Assembly (NCBI GenBank): GCA_027295555.1
Contig: JAPUKT010000311.1
Coordinates: 1-15,002 of the forward strand
Source of the DNA: Deltaproteobacteria bacterium
GTDB taxonomy: Bacteria; Myxococcota_A; Polyangia; Polyangiales; Houyiibacteriaceae
Reading direction: 5' to 3'
Length of the DNA stretch: 15,002 bases
A model generated the notes under the pieces. The model saw nothing but the letters and a program-made list of their open reading frames with translations. It made no database searches and was not told where the DNA came from. Both the position numbers and the translations under genes were made by a program. Below are positions 14,101-15,002 of the stretch, in pieces; the first letter of the stretch is position 1; the number at the start of each line of letters is the position of its first letter.

Positions 14101-15002
14101 GACAACAATCCTCACGACGTCGACGCGTTGAGGGCCGTCGAGCGGTTGTCCCAACAGCTGAAACAATGGGACCGGCTCGACAGCGCGCTCGAGAAACGGC
14201 TTCAATCCAAGATGGCCGACGACGATCGGCTTGCGGTGTATCTGCAGCTTGCCGACCTGCGACGACTCCACCTCGAAGACTCGTCGGGTGCGCTCGAGTG
14301 CTATTGCGACGCGCTCGCACTCGATGGTCGCAATCAAGTCGCGATCGCCGCACTAGAGGCGATTTCGGCCAAGGATGGCACGCTGTTCGCGCGTGCGATG
14401 GACTTGCTCGATCCCGCGTATGCCAAACGCGGCGAGTTCGAAAAGCTCGCCGGGCTTCTGCGAAAGCGGCTCGACCAGACCGAGGACGGTGAGGAGCGCC
14501 GCACGATGCGTCTACGACTAGCGGAGCTTTCCGCGACGGAGCTCGGCGATGCCTCCGGCGCATACGCCGCGCTCGAGTCAGCCTTCATGGACAACACGCG
14601 CGACCTCGACCTCCTGGATCGTCTCGGTGGTGTTGCGGAGGCGGCTGGTCAGCATCAAGCGTTCGCGAAGGCATTGGTCCTCACGATCGACGCCGGCGAC
14701 CTGGATCCTGAAGCGGAGGTGGCCCTTTGTAGAAGGGCTGCCGAGCTGCACGATGGCGTACTTGGTCTTCCCGAAGAAGCGGCTCGCTTTCATCGTAGCG
14801 TCCTCGACGACGATGCGGGCGATGCGACTGCCTTCGCCGCGCTCAAGCAGCTCTACACCAAGCACGAGCAGTGGAACGACCTTCGCGCGCTCTACCAACA
14901 GCGGATCGAGGCAACGACCGACGCGGGAGCCAAGCTCGACCTGCTTCTCCAGATCTGCTTCCTCTTCGAGGAGATTCTCGATGAGCCGAAGCATGCGATC
15001 TC
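11113..15002 (+). CDS. Very large TPR/HAT-like repeat protein (3' truncated by window)
   Basis: One frame stays open from ATG 11113 to the window edge, 1296 codons without a stop. The product is soluble, Glu/Ala/Leu/Arg-rich and built of helical repeats. After a non-repetitive start (MGAEMPDLTVANYLGML...), units of roughly 70 residues recur. Each runs helix A with an L-x3-A-x2 pattern, a 'LGD-x2-A' or similar turn, a helix ending L-x2-DP-x2-x2-A, then 'LY-x4-W-x2-L'. Examples of the last element are SGKWNAL, SGRWNEL, KRKWPAL, REKDWETL, LKQWDRL and HEQWNDL. This is the tetratricopeptide/HAT architecture, a scaffold for protein contacts. Such giants are frequent in Myxococcota. No signal peptide, membrane segment or enzyme domain is seen in this part. 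ATG 11125, with GGAG five bases upstream, is an alternative start. Confidence 0.88.
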   Translation, partial: MGAEMPDLTVANYLGMLLEDPYDTRLIKELRQLLNSEPANKNAQDPLRLIEAARGGHERRGEFLAASWLMEIESEMVSDEPEFHTILLKELGRVRRDELMDDQGAREAYERLGGRGSDDPEVAQAVEQIEQAEQKWREIAHRFVEEAREAADPRLKTSLLTRAASLIWQYGEGDAQQADAIFDEALAADPSHLRTARQYALSLRARERWEDVVSVFVMAAKAARTREEKAGAWLQAARVLRQCLEDVEGAAEAYRKVLELTPTNEEALGALVQYYTDKEAWDELAAMYQSALRSRQKLEAEKGMLLQLAMVHWRFRKDAESAEPYFARLRKIDAAHPGILDFYRERIGDEDVEGRLLTILGDALRTTTDPDRQLQLARELGHRANSANRPERALEAWKLVERLSPADLDARTALQQLYESSGKWNALSESIRGEIEALSQDAKDEKLRLLRDLIPIYRDALRLDSMLIQVYAEIVTLAPYDPEALTALAELYEASGRWNELIQILDQQAEVAGDPEEKIPLHLRAADLWVERFGNLNQATRPLEQVITLQPDHADALARLKEIYTKKRKWPALFNVLGKEAELAVEPTARIEKKIEMAELCASRLHQNAVAIRLWKEVLEEAPDTSGALDALGQLAEREKDWETLGAVLRARVEQSVGQPEQLDFLQRLGVVLMERLSLPGEAVTVWEQLLELDPESSRVRRTLRDAYVASGAWEPLETLYGQSEDWAGLADVLSQAAEHAGEPQAVVELSLRAATVYRDRLGEPHRALRSLERVLVADATNVEAVRRLAPIYERDQKWGRYAEMLEIIEAGAPQEGEPEDRLLRLSALRIVTLERLRDPASSFAWASRAYMLFPSGPGVVTGLEQSAEAAGAYEDLVALFRARVEDPGTSESERTDLQRRIASIAGERLGESQDSIRQLEAILGKEPGDAEAMAVLDRLYRAERRFADLRKLYERRLRAVTDPDEKWVLLNEVAQVEEEQLGDLAAAAERHWQILDNNPHDVDALRAVERLSQQLKQWDRLDSALEKRLQSKMADDDRLAVYLQLADLRRLHLEDSSGALECYCDALALDGRNQVAIAALEAISAKDGTLFARAMDLLDPAYAKRGEFEKLAGLLRKRLDQTEDGEERRTMRLRLAELSATELGDASGAYAALESAFMDNTRDLDLLDRLGGVAEAAGQHQAFAKALVLTIDAGDLDPEAEVALCRRAAELHDGVLGLPEEAARFHRSVLDDDAGDATAFAALKQLYTKHEQWNDLRALYQQRIEATTDAGAKLDLLLQICFLFEEILDEPKHAI

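Overview
The window comes from a GC-rich bacterial chromosome. Several features suggest a myxobacterium or related Myxococcota (former Deltaproteobacteria): a very long TPR protein, a MoxR/CoxE-type VWA pair, and a yceD-rpmF-fab-rpiB gene order. This placement is inferred from gene content only. I see no rRNA, tRNA, IS element, integrase, phage gene or CRISPR array. It reads as ordinary chromosomal backbone with a few poorly characterised genes.

Layout: (1) 1-117, the last 38 codons of an unidentified + strand gene. (2) 149-1537, minus strand, soluble pyridine nucleotide transhydrogenase SthA, with an AT-rich near-perfect 24-bp dyad over its candidate promoter. (3) 1873-3904, minus strand, a two-gene MoxR AAA+ ATPase / CoxE-like VWA protein operon. 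The VWA gene may start at an ATA codon. (4) 3905-4175, a divergent intergenic region with an 11-copy hexamer repeat, an 18-bp dyad and a strong sigma70-like promoter. (5) 4176-7855, plus strand, a tight operon yceD-rpmF-fabG-acpP-fabF-rpiB-small Cys4 protein, joining ribosome biogenesis, fatty-acid elongation and pentose-phosphate metabolism. The plsX, fabH and fabD genes that usually sit between rpmF and fabG are absent. (6) 7804-10117, minus strand, hydroxymethylglutaryl-CoA lyase followed after one base by a cytochrome P450. The P450 end overlaps the end of the small Cys4 gene by 52 bases, and a strong hairpin lies in that convergent zone. (7) 10235-10927, plus strand, a predicted four-helix membrane protein with one histidine at each helix, like a b-type cytochrome. 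(8) 11113 to the window end, plus strand, the first 1296 codons of a very large soluble repeat protein built from units of roughly 70 residues (TPR/HAT-like).

How the genes work together: RpmF is a ribosomal protein and YceD is tied to 23S rRNA levels. FabG and FabF carry out reduction and condensation on intermediates carried by AcpP. RpiB interconverts ribose- and ribulose-5-phosphate. SthA balances NADPH and NADH. HMG-CoA lyase belongs to leucine/ketone-body catabolism, and its coupling with a P450 has no obvious pathway reading. The least explained items are the Cys4 small protein, the four-histidine membrane protein, the repeat giant and the two dyads.
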